14,738 bases of DNA from DASQDT01 sp036380435 (GTDB taxonomy: Bacteria > Acidobacteriota > Blastocatellia > Pyrinomonadales > Pyrinomonadaceae): the NCBI GenBank assembly GCA_036380435.1, contig DASVES010000349.1:1-14738 (forward strand). The letters are read 5' to 3'. How positions within the stretch are numbered: position 1 is the first letter of the stretch; every line of letters starts with the position of its first letter. The position numbers and the translations under genes are program-made. A model generated the notes under the pieces. It was not told the origin of the DNA. It searched no databases and worked only from the letters and a program-made list of their open reading frames with translations. Positions 6,413 to 13,232 of the stretch are shown here, piece by piece.

Positions 6413-6868
6413 TTACATATTGTTCGGCACGGGAATGATCGGCCAGGGATCACCGAGCCGAACAGTCTCTCTAAGAAACAACGATGATCGGGGCAGGATC
6501 TTAGTCAACCTGTCTTCGTGTAACATGTGGAGGACTTCAGTCAATCTGCTACCAATCGGACGAAACAGTATAATAGTGATGGGCGGGTCCGACGGGACGC
6601 TCACGCTTTCACGAACGCCGATCTCCCGGAAACGGCCATAGGTAATCGGCCCCACAATGCCGTCCGGGTCGAGGCGCTCCTGACCCTGAAATTCGAGTAC
6701 GCGGGTGAACGTCTTGGGGCCGAAGATACCGTCCATCTCCAACTGCGGGTGCCTCGACGGCGGCTCCATCCCGTAGATCGTAAAATAAGCGCCCAGGATG
6801 TTCAGCCTCTCCTGAACGTGCTTCACGTCTGCACCCGTATGGCCGAACCGCAGTAGTCTGGTTAGCAC
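6413..6868 (-). CDS. Peptidoglycan-binding-domain protein
   Basis: The 151-residue product starts at a GTG (6868) chosen for its excellent ribosome site. Residues about 5-80 form a PG_binding_1-like domain: LRFGHTGADVKHVQERLNILG, then MDGIFGPKTFTRVLEFQ (45-61) and LDPDGIVGPITYGRF (66-80). In this family the domain binds cell-wall peptidoglycan and is usually attached to a hydrolase. Here the remaining 70 residues match no catalytic domain I know. There is no signal peptide from this start or from the upstream ATG at 6922, so how it would meet the wall is unclear. G+C content is lower than in most neighbours. Confidence 0.78.
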   Translation of the reverse strand: MLTRLLRFGHTGADVKHVQERLNILGAYFTIYGMEPPSRHPQLEMDGIFGPKTFTRVLEFQGQERLDPDGIVGPITYGRFREIGVRESVSVPSDPPITIILFRPIGSRLTEVLHMLHEDRLTKILPRSSLFLRETVRLGDPWPIIPVPNNM

Positions 6869-6873
6869 GAGTA

Positions 6874-6880
6874 ACCTCCC
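6874..6880 (-). promoter_or_regulatory. Ribosome binding site deciding the GTG start at 6868
   Basis: On the minus strand AAAGGGAGGT is followed by five bases (TACTC) and GTG. The match to the anti-Shine-Dalgarno sequence and the spacing are near ideal, whereas the upstream in-frame ATG at 6922 has no such site. This supports the shorter protein. Confidence 0.7.
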
Positions 6881-6926
6881 TTTCGCTCGCTGTGACTGGA
6901 TGCCAAAAGGCTCCAGCCTCATTTCG

Positions 6927-6959
6927 CCCGTTACTGGCGGCCGAGTCGTTGGTAACGGG
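6927..6959 (-). other. Inverted repeat upstream of the peptidoglycan-binding gene
   Basis: CCCGTTAC (6927-6934) and GTAACGGG (6952-6959) form a perfect 8-base inverted repeat around a 17-base loop; with one bulged base the stem extends by CG on the outside. It lies about 60 bases before the GTG start on the minus strand and could be a leader hairpin or an operator. Nothing decides between these. The rest of the gap up to 7143 holds a 10-base palindrome GAAGGCCTTC (6979-6988) and no promoter I would defend. Confidence 0.45.
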
Positions 6960-7143
6960 GCGCAGAAAGTGAGGAGCTGAAGGCCTTCGCCCCGCGGCCA
7001 GTCGTCGATTCGGAGAGGATGAGGCGGCCTGACATTAGCTTAGCTTCCTGGGGTGAGTCAAAAATGTCAGAGGCCATCGCAAGAGTGTTATCATCTGACC
7101 AGCGCTATCTAATTTGATTACTGGGAGGAGTTGTCGTCCGCCC

Positions 7144-8268
7144 TTGCACATCGCCATAGACGCGCACTCGGTTGGGACGGGTCTGGCCGGCAACGAGACC
7201 TACGCGGCGAACCTCGTCGAGTCGCTGGCCGCCGTTGACGGCGACAACCGCTACACGCTCTACGTGACGAAGGAGCAGGCCGTCAACCGCTTCAGTGGGC
7301 GCTGGCCCAACTTCGAGGTGCGCCGCACCCTCCCACACTCGCCGCTCGTGCGCGTCCCCCTGACGCTCTCAAGAGAGCTGCGCCGCCGCCCCGTGGACGT
7401 GCTCCACGTCCAGTACACCGCGCCGCCGTTTGCGCCCTGCCCCGTCGTCGCCACCATCCACGACCTCTCCTTCGAGCACCTGCCCGAGACCTTCAAGCGT
7501 CGGAGCTGGATGCAACTGCGGCTCACGGTGCGGCGCACGGCGCGTCGGGCGCGTCACGTCATCGCCCCCTCGGAGTACACCCGCGCCGACCTCATCAAAA
7601 CTTACGGCCTGCGGCCCGAGCGCGTCAGCGTCACGCCGCTGGCGGCCTCGCCGCACTTCCGGCCCGTCCGCGAAGCGACAGAAATCGAAAGAGTTTGCAA
7701 TCTATATGGGATTCGCGGGTCGTATATCCTGGGGGTCGGGTCGATTCAGCCGCGGAAGAATCTCGCGCGCCTGATCGAGGCATACGCCGACTTGCGCCGG
7801 GCCGGCTTTGGCGATAAGCTGCCGCAACTTGTTCTGGTCGGGAGACAGGCGTGGCTCTACGGAGAGACCTTACGCGCCGTCACGCGCGAGCGGGTCGCCC
7901 ATCGCACGATCTTTACCGGCTACGTATCAGAAGACGACCTCCCCGCACTGTACACGGGGGCGCTCTGCTTCGCATACCCATCCTACTTCGAGGGCTTCGG
8001 GCTGCCCGTGCTGGAGGCGATGGCGTGCGGCGCGCCCGTGCTGGCGGGCGACCGGACGAGCCTGCCGGAGGTCGTCGGCGACGCCGGCCTGCTCGTCGAT
8101 CCGTTCGACACGGGCGCCATCGCGCGCTCTCTGGCGCGGCTCATCGAAGACGCGGAACTACGCGCCGCCCTGCGCGTGAAAGGACTCGAACGCGCACGCC
8201 AATTCGACTGGCGCGAGACGGCGCGCTCGACTCTCGGAATCTACCGGAGTGCCACGGAGGAGGAGTGA
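7144..8268 (+). CDS. GT4-type glycosyltransferase
   Basis: The 374-residue product has the two Rossmann-like halves of a GT-B enzyme that transfers sugar from an activated donor, probably for exopolysaccharide or lipopolysaccharide. The N-terminal half opens with LHIAIDAHSVGTGLAGNETY and includes VATIHDLSFEHLPETF; the C-terminal half has LGVGSIQPRKNLARLIEAY, the VGRQAW segment and the donor-site motif EGFGLPVLE (Glu283 and Glu291, the EX7E pair). The likely start is TTG 7144, matching the usual beginning of such proteins, with GGAGGAG (7124-7130) 13 bases upstream, somewhat far. A TTG at 7114 is an alternative. The TGA stop lies in the first unit of the next palindrome. Confidence 0.92.
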   Translation: MHIAIDAHSVGTGLAGNETYAANLVESLAAVDGDNRYTLYVTKEQAVNRFSGRWPNFEVRRTLPHSPLVRVPLTLSRELRRRPVDVLHVQYTAPPFAPCPVVATIHDLSFEHLPETFKRRSWMQLRLTVRRTARRARHVIAPSEYTRADLIKTYGLRPERVSVTPLAASPHFRPVREATEIERVCNLYGIRGSYILGVGSIQPRKNLARLIEAYADLRRAGFGDKLPQLVLVGRQAWLYGETLRAVTRERVAHRTIFTGYVSEDDLPALYTGALCFAYPSYFEGFGLPVLEAMACGAPVLAGDRTSLPEVVGDAGLLVDPFDTGAIARSLARLIEDAELRAALRVKGLERARQFDWRETARSTLGIYRSATEEE

Positions 8269-8340
8269 TAAGTGATGAGTGATAAGTGATAAGAAGGAAG
8301 ATGGCTTTTTCTTATCACTTATCACTCATCACTTATCACT
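8264..8340 (-). repeat. Heptad-repeat palindrome (TGATAAG type), copy 2, perfect 32-bp arms
   Basis: Arms 8264-8295 and 8309-8340 are exact reverse complements over 32 bases, built from TGATAAG/TGATGAG heptads, with a 13-base loop (8296-8308). The loop region read on the minus strand (AAAGCCATCTTC) matches the loop of the element at 5045-5129 apart from a three-base gap, so this is a related copy in the opposite orientation. It provides the TGA stop of the upstream glycosyltransferase (8266-8268), with TGA repeated in all three frames, and it fills the 79-base gap except for the last seven bases before the next ATG. Confidence 0.93.
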
Positions 8341-8347
8341 GTTTTTG

Positions 8348-9523
8348 ATGCGGATAGCGATTCTGGGAACGCGGGGGGTGCCGGCGAGCTACGGCGGGTT
8401 CGAGACCTTCGCCGAGCAGCTCTCGACGCGACTCGTGGCGCGCGGCCACGAGGTGACGGTCTACTGCCGCGCGCACTACGTCTCCCCGCGACAACTCGAA
8501 TACAAGGGCGTCCGCCTCAAAGTCCTGCCCACGATCCGCCACAAGTATCTCGACACGGTCGTCCACGCCTTTCTCTCGTCGCTGCACGCCGCCGGCGCCG
8601 GGCGCTTCGACGCCGCGCTCATCTGTAACGCCGCCAACGCCCCCATCGCCCCTGTCCTGCGCGCTTCGGGCACCCCCGTCGCCATCAACGTGGACGGCCT
8701 CGAACACAAGCGCCGCAAGTGGAACTGGTTCGGCCGCAACTATTATCGCCTCGCCGAGCGCCTCGCCGTCTGGCTGCCGAACGAAACGGTGACGGACGCG
8801 CGCGTCATCCAGGACTACTACCTGACGCGCTACTCGGCGCGCTCGACGATGATCGCCTACGGCGCGGAGGTGGAGCGCCGCCTCGACCGCGCGGCCGTGC
8901 GCCAGTGGGGAGTGGAGCCGAACCGCTACGTGCTCTACGTCTCGCGCCTCGAACCCGAGAACAACGCCGAGATGGTCATCGAGGCTTTCAAGCGCGTGCG
9001 CACCCCGCACAAGCTCCTCATCGTCGGCGACGCGCCCTACGCGCACGAGTATATCCAGAACCTGCGCGCCCACGCCCGCCGCGACCGCCGCATCATCTTC
9101 ACCGGGTTCGTCTTCGGCGACGCCTATCGCGCGCTCCAGCAGAACGCTTATCTCTACGTCCACGCCACCGAGGTCGGCGGCACGCACCCGGCGCTGCTCG
9201 AAGCGATGGGCTACGGCAACTGCGTGCTCACCCTCGACACGCCCGAAAATCTGGAGGCCGTCGGCGACGCCGCCATTCCTTACGCGGACGCGAAAGACCT
9301 GGAGTCGAAGCTCCAGCGCGTGCTGCGCGACGGCGCGATTGTGAGCACCTACCGCCGGCGCGCGCAGGATCGCGTCCGGGAGTTGTACGACTGGGACTAC
9401 GTCGTTGACCGCTACGAGGATTTATTCGCGAGAATGGCCGGCCTGCCGACCCCGCGCGCCACTGAGGCTCCGGCCCGAGAGGAGACGGTCAAGCACGAAG
9501 AGTCGGCGGTGAAGAAGGTCTGA
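8348..9523 (+). CDS. DUF1972-type glycosyltransferase
   Basis: The 391-residue product begins MRIAILGTRGVPASYGGFET, the hallmark of the DUF1972 N-terminal domain found in rhamnosyltransferase-like GT4 enzymes of capsule clusters (Cps2T/WchF type). The C-terminal half has YVLYVSRLEPENNAEMVIEAF, a VGDAPY turn and the donor-site region HATEVGGTHPALLEAMG near residue 275. The last 25 residues are a charged tail. The ATG at 8348 is clear from family similarity; a GTG at 8279 inside the palindrome would add 23 residues and is unlikely. No Shine-Dalgarno sequence is present. Pairing with the upstream glycosyltransferase suggests one polysaccharide pathway; substrate and linkage cannot be read from the sequence. 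Confidence 0.93.
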   Translation: MRIAILGTRGVPASYGGFETFAEQLSTRLVARGHEVTVYCRAHYVSPRQLEYKGVRLKVLPTIRHKYLDTVVHAFLSSLHAAGAGRFDAALICNAANAPIAPVLRASGTPVAINVDGLEHKRRKWNWFGRNYYRLAERLAVWLPNETVTDARVIQDYYLTRYSARSTMIAYGAEVERRLDRAAVRQWGVEPNRYVLYVSRLEPENNAEMVIEAFKRVRTPHKLLIVGDAPYAHEYIQNLRAHARRDRRIIFTGFVFGDAYRALQQNAYLYVHATEVGGTHPALLEAMGYGNCVLTLDTPENLEAVGDAAIPYADAKDLESKLQRVLRDGAIVSTYRRRAQDRVRELYDWDYVVDRYEDLFARMAGLPTPRATEAPAREETVKHEESAVKKV

Positions 9524-9536
9524 ACGCGTGGGCAGG

Positions 9537-9604
9537 GGAACACGGATCAAACGGATGAGGACGGATTCGTATCAATCCGTCCTCATCCGTTTGATCCGTG
9601 TTCC
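9537..9604. terminator. Perfect CGGAT-based palindrome between convergent genes
   Basis: Arms 9537-9567 and 9574-9604 are exact reverse complements over 31 bases with only a six-base loop (CGTATC). Each arm has three CGGAT units spaced 9 and 10 bases apart. It fills most of the gap between the plus-strand glycosyltransferase (stop at 9523) and the minus-strand gene, whose TAA stop begins at the very next base. The position suits a two-way terminator, though neither side has a proper U-tract. The tandem-unit build links it to the other elements; it may be a further repeat family. Confidence 0.8.
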
Positions 9605-10453
9605 TTATTTGATTGCTTTGGCGTCGGCCGGGCGCTCGAAGAGTGAGTCGGGGACGGGTTGGTTGAAATCGACCTTCTCGTAGTTGATGCGGCTCGACTG
9701 CGTGCCGGCGCGGAAGTGGTCGATGACGAACGGCGCCGACACGCCGCCGACGCTCAGGATTTGCGCGTAGCGGTCTTCCTCCTCCACCTCCTCGCCTTCC
9801 GAGTTCTTCTTCCGGTAGAGGACTTTGGCGGGCAGCCCGTCTCTGGCGCCGAACTCGAACTCGACCGCGAACCCGTCCGGGTAAGAGAGGCGCACGACCT
9901 CGTTGCGCTTGCCCAGACCCGCCTCGCGCCGCCCGGCGTGCTCGATCTTCGCGCCGCCCGTGCGCCACCATCCGCGCAGGACGTTGTCGAGGCTCGTCCG
10001 CATGGCGAGGCGGAAGTCGCCGACCTGTTCGGGGGTGGCGTCGTTGATGGAGCGCTTCATGCCGTCGAGGAGCCAGCCGCGGTCGCCGGAGTAGGTCTGG
10101 ATGCTGCGGACGCCGCCGCCGCGAAACTCCGTGCGCTCGCGGTCGGGGAAGGCGAGGTAGTCGGTGAAGCGGATGGGCAGGGTGGCGACGCCGTCCTTGT
10201 ACGGCGTGAAGTAGCCGCTGGAGACGACCGTCCGCACGTCGAGGAAGGCGCGCCCGCCCAACGCCTCGACGGCGCGCTTGATGACGGCCTCCGCGCGCTC
10301 GTCCGCCGGCGGCGGCGAAGCCTTGACGGACGGAGGGGCAGGGGACTGAGCGGGGCTTTGGCCGGCTTGAGAAAGTGCGACGCCCGCGGCGGCGAAGACG
10401 AAAAGCGCGGCCAGACACGCGCGCGCGAAGGGTGGAGAAGATTTCTTAATCAT
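9605..10453 (-). CDS. Secreted LolA-like/outer-membrane lipoprotein-sorting-like protein
   Basis: The 282-residue product has a signal peptide (KK near the start, hydrophobic ACLAALFVFAAAGVAL, likely cleavage near residue 29) without a lipobox cysteine, then a Pro/Ala/Ser-rich linker to about residue 50. The mature part starts with an ALGG helix and continues as a predicted beta-sheet with TYSGDRGWLLDG, VVRLSYPDG and a closing INYEKVDFNQPVPDSLFERP. This layout recalls LolA-like beta-barrel proteins, which bind lipids or lipoproteins in the periplasm and are frequent as uncharacterised secreted proteins. The match is structural in style, not motif-based, so the function is open. No Shine-Dalgarno sequence precedes the ATG. 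Confidence 0.7.
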   Translation of the reverse strand: MIKKSSPPFARACLAALFVFAAAGVALSQAGQSPAQSPAPPSVKASPPPADERAEAVIKRAVEALGGRAFLDVRTVVSSGYFTPYKDGVATLPIRFTDYLAFPDRERTEFRGGGVRSIQTYSGDRGWLLDGMKRSINDATPEQVGDFRLAMRTSLDNVLRGWWRTGGAKIEHAGRREAGLGKRNEVVRLSYPDGFAVEFEFGARDGLPAKVLYRKKNSEGEEVEEEDRYAQILSVGGVSAPFVIDHFRAGTQSSRINYEKVDFNQPVPDSLFERPADAKAIK

Positions 10454-10502
10454 GGTGTTTTTATAAATCGGATGAGTGGGGAGCTGAGACGACCGGCGAG
10501 AG

Positions 10503-10532
10503 AGTATAAAGCCTGAAGGGGCGTTCGGACAA
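10503..10532 (-). promoter_or_regulatory. Possible promoter of the LolA-like gene
   Basis: On the minus strand TATACT (10503-10508; five of six to consensus) is preceded by an 18-base spacer and TTGTCC (10527-10532; four of six). Transcription would begin about 43 bases before the ATG. The -35 box lies inside one arm of the hairpin at 10514-10576, so termination of clp and initiation of this gene would share DNA. Confidence 0.4.
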
Positions 10533-10576
10533 AAGTTGGAGGCAATAAACCCCGGCTTTGTCCAAACGCCCCTTCA
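10514..10576 (-). terminator. Hairpin downstream of the Clp ATPase gene
   Basis: Arms 10514-10533 and 10557-10576 pair over 20 bases (GAAGGGGCG core) around a 23-base loop. The single difference is a G-U pair in minus-strand RNA but a C-A mismatch in plus-strand RNA, so the hairpin is complete only in the direction in which clp is transcribed. It begins 24 bases after the clp stop codon. No strong U-tract follows, so it may stabilise or terminate. Confidence 0.6.
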
Positions 10577-10599
10577 AGGATTCTTCGTCGCCCCCGTCT

Positions 10600-12885
10600 T
10601 CAGGAGACTTCGGCGGCGTCCTCGGCCGCGTCGATAGTGACCTCTCCCTCGCGCACGTCCACGACGAAGCGCGGAGCCGTCTTCCACATCGCCGTGATCG
10701 GAAGTTTCACCTTCTCGTCGATGTGGCGCTTGAGGAAGCGCGCGCCGTAGGTCGTGCTGAAGCCCTTCTCGGTGAGCAGGTTGATGGCCTCCTCGGTGAT
10801 GTCGAGCACCTTGCCCTGATGCTCCATCTGCGCGCGGAGCCGGCCCAGATAGAGGCGGGCGATCTCGCGCACTTCGTCCATCGTGAGCGGCGAGAAGATG
10901 ACGATCTCGTCGATGCGGTTGCGAAACTCCGCCGAGAAGCGCGTCTCGGCGGCCTTCATCACGTCGCCCTTGATGGCCTTCATGTCGCCCAGCGTTTTCG
11001 TCCCGAACCCGAGCGGCTTCTCGTACTTCTTGAAATTCTCCGAGCCGAGGTTCGAGGTCATAATGACGATGGCGTCGGAGAGATAAACCTTCTTGCCGCG
11101 CCCGTCCGTGAGCCAGCCCTCGTCGAACGCCTGAAGAAAGAGATTCATCAGCGTCGGGCTGGCCTTCTCGACTTCGTCGAGCAGGAGCACCGTGTACGGG
11201 TTCTCACGCAACTGCTCCGTCAGAATCCCGCCGCGCTCCGAGCCGACGATGCCGCGCGGCATCCCGATCAGTTTCTCGATGCCGATAGTGCCGTCCATGT
11301 ATTCCGACATGTCGATGCGGACCATCTTCTCGTCGTCGCCGAACATCGACTCGGCGACGGCCTTCGCCAGCTCGGTCTTGCCGACACCCGTCGGCCCGAG
11401 GAAGAGGAGCACGCCGTCGGGCTTGTAGTGCGACTCCTTGAGCGGCCCCTTGTTGAGACGCAGGCGCTGCGCGACGGAGTGGACGGCTTCCTTCTGCCCA
11501 ATGACGCGGTGCCCCAGCTCGTCCTCCATGTTGCTGAAGCGGTCGGTCGTGTCGCGGAAGATCATGTCGCGCGGGATGCGCGACTCCTGCGAGATAACAT
11601 CGATGATGTGCTCGGGCCTGACCACCATCGCGTCTGGCTCGTTGATCTCGACCTTGACGGCCGCCGTGTCCAGCCAGCCGATGGCCTTGTCGGGGAGGTG
11701 CAGGTTGCGGATGTACTTCGGCGCCATCTCCAGCGCCGTGTTGATGGCGTCGTCGGAGATGGTGACGGAGTAGTTCTTCTCCAGACGGGGCCGGAGGCCG
11801 AAGAGGATTTCGCGCGTCTCGGAGATGGTCGGCTCGGCCACTTTCACCTGCCGGAAGCGGCGGGCGAGGGCCTCGTCCTCGGCGATGTACTCCTTGAACT
11901 CCGTGTTGGTCGTCGCGCCGATGATTCGCATCTCGCCGCGCGCCAGCGCCGACTTGAACATGTTGGCGGCGTCACTGGATGTGCCGAGCGCCGCGCCCGC
12001 GCCGATGATGGTGTGGGCCTCGTCGATAAAGAGGATCAGGTCTTCACTCTCCTTGACCTCGTCGATGATGCCCTTGATGCGCTCCTCGAACATGCCGCGC
12101 AGCATGGTGCCGGCGACGAGTCCGCCCATCTGGAGCTGGACGATGTGCGAATTGCGAAGCCGCGCCGGAACCTTCTCCGGCTCAAGCTCGACGAGACGCG
12201 CCAAGCCTTCGACCACTGCCGTTTTGCCGACGCCCGGCTCGCCGACGAGCATGGGTGAGTTGGCGCGTTCGCGGTGGCAGAGGATTTCGATCATCTGCTG
12301 AATTTCCATCTCGCGGCCGATGGTCGGCGGAATTTTGTCGGCGCGGGCGAGGCGGTTTAAAGAGACGCCGAAATGCTTGAGGTAAGGCGGCAGCTCGAAC
12401 TTCTTCTTGTACTGCTCGTCCTCCTGCTCGCGCGTCCGCACCCGTGCGCGCACCTGCTCGACGATTGACTCCGGGCTGGCCCCGAGGTTACGCAGGACGC
12501 CGACGAAGACGCTGCGCTCGTCCTGCGAGAGCGCCATGAAGAGGTCTGTAGCCTCGATGGTCTTGCGCCCCTGAGCGCGCGCGCGCTCCATGGCGCGCTT
12601 GAAGAGGTCGATGGTCTCGGGCGCGATGCGGATGCCTTTGGCGACGTTCTGGTAGCGCGCGGCCTCCAGACGCTTCTCGATCAACACCTTGACCGAGCGC
12701 GGGTCTAAGGAGAGGTCGCGCATCATCGAGTTGAAGAGTTCGTCCTCCTCGTTGGCGAGGGCGCTGAGGATGTGTTCGACGGCGATGTAGTTCTGGTCGC
12801 GGTTGCGTGATTCCTGCACGGCGCGCTCGAAGACGCGCTGGCCGCTTTCCGCGAACCGATCTTTGTAAGTTCCAAGGTCTACCAT
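10600..12885 (-). CDS. ClpA/ClpC-type AAA+ unfoldase with unusual pore loops
   Basis: The 761-residue product has a Clp_N double repeat (about 8-150) and two AAA+ rings: D1 with Walker A GEPGVGKT (215-222) and Walker B LILFIDEA (283-290), D2 with GPTGVGKT (497-504) and VLLLDE (566-571), sensor-2 GAR (714-716). D1 joins D2 with no ClpB-style middle coiled coil, so it is not a ClpB disaggregase. LGF at 625-627 lies where ClpA/ClpC carry their IGL/VGF ClpP-docking loop, so a ClpP partner is plausible. The D1 pore loop reads AGTMLRGMFEER where relatives have KYRG, and the D2 loop reads MPRGIVGSERGG where relatives have PPGYVG; both substrate-gripping tyrosines are absent. GGAAGGG lies six bases before the ATG. 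It follows groEL on the same strand. Confidence 0.93.
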   Translation of the reverse strand: MVDLGTYKDRFAESGQRVFERAVQESRNRDQNYIAVEHILSALANEEDELFNSMMRDLSLDPRSVKVLIEKRLEAARYQNVAKGIRIAPETIDLFKRAMERARAQGRKTIEATDLFMALSQDERSVFVGVLRNLGASPESIVEQVRARVRTREQEDEQYKKKFELPPYLKHFGVSLNRLARADKIPPTIGREMEIQQMIEILCHRERANSPMLVGEPGVGKTAVVEGLARLVELEPEKVPARLRNSHIVQLQMGGLVAGTMLRGMFEERIKGIIDEVKESEDLILFIDEAHTIIGAGAALGTSSDAANMFKSALARGEMRIIGATTNTEFKEYIAEDEALARRFRQVKVAEPTISETREILFGLRPRLEKNYSVTISDDAINTALEMAPKYIRNLHLPDKAIGWLDTAAVKVEINEPDAMVVRPEHIIDVISQESRIPRDMIFRDTTDRFSNMEDELGHRVIGQKEAVHSVAQRLRLNKGPLKESHYKPDGVLLFLGPTGVGKTELAKAVAESMFGDDEKMVRIDMSEYMDGTIGIEKLIGMPRGIVGSERGGILTEQLRENPYTVLLLDEVEKASPTLMNLFLQAFDEGWLTDGRGKKVYLSDAIVIMTSNLGSENFKKYEKPLGFGTKTLGDMKAIKGDVMKAAETRFSAEFRNRIDEIVIFSPLTMDEVREIARLYLGRLRAQMEHQGKVLDITEEAINLLTEKGFSTTYGARFLKRHIDEKVKLPITAMWKTAPRFVVDVREGEVTIDAAEDAAEVS

Positions 12886-13146
12886 TTTATTTCCCTTCCA
12901 TGATGACCGGAGACTGTACGTCGGGAGCGTCGCACCTCGGCCCTCACAAAACCCCTTGATAGTTTACGCGCGGCGACGAAAATCGGTTTCCGTGGTCGAA
13001 AACCCGTGATTTCGCCCCGCGCGTCCACACCCTTTGGATGCAATGAACTGTGTCCGCCGTTGTGCCCTGCGGCGAGAAGCGCGTTGCGCTTCAGGACACT
13101 TCGGATAGTAGCACAAAGGCGGAAGCAAATTTTCGGCCATGTTATC
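12886..13146 (-). other. Clp ATPase upstream region, no gene
   Basis: With the adjoining palindrome this forms the only gap longer than 300 bases (12886-13232). It must hold the clp promoter unless clp is read from groEL. I see a possible TACTAT -10 box on the minus strand near 13105-13110 but no acceptable -35 partner, and no CIRCE (TTAGCACTC/GAGTGCTAA) operator. A compact hairpin, GAAGCGC-GTT-GCGCTTC, lies at 13076-13092. Open frames here are short and look non-coding. Confidence 0.5.
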
Positions 13147-13230
13147 AAGGCAAAAGTAAAAAGGTAAAAGGCAAAAGCGGAAGAGACACTTCCCACACAC
13201 TTTTGCCTTTTTCCTTTTACCTTTTGCCTT
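13147..13230 (-). repeat. Heptad-repeat palindrome (AAAAGGY type) after groEL
   Basis: Arms 13147-13177 and 13200-13230 pair at 28 of 31 positions around a 22-base loop. The unit is the heptad AAAAGGC/AAAAGGT. It starts two bases after the groEL stop codon (minus strand) and its first arm carries TAA triplets, as at other junctions. The interior can form a small second stem (GGAAG/CTTCC). It could serve as the groEL terminator, although no terminal U-tract is separable from the T-rich arm. Confidence 0.85.
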
Positions 13231-13232
13231 CT

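Noticed and set aside
6270..6641. Plus-strand open frame of 123 codons
   Set aside because: It overlaps the peptidoglycan-binding gene on the other strand, has no ribosome site and no recognisable domain.
8279..8347. Upstream GTG start giving the DUF1972 glycosyltransferase a similar hydrophobic leader
   Set aside because: Again the translated repeat; the family start MRIAILGTRG lies at 8348. The likeness to the rnhB leader only reflects the shared repeat.
10558..12258. A 566-codon plus-strand open frame opposite the Clp gene
   Set aside because: It is antisense to a clear AAA+ protein; its Asp/Leu/His/Arg-rich translation is typical of the reverse strand of a high-GC gene.
12886..13146. 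CIRCE/HrcA heat-shock operator upstream of clp
   Set aside because: No TTAGCACTC-N9-GAGTGCTAA or near match is present on either strand.
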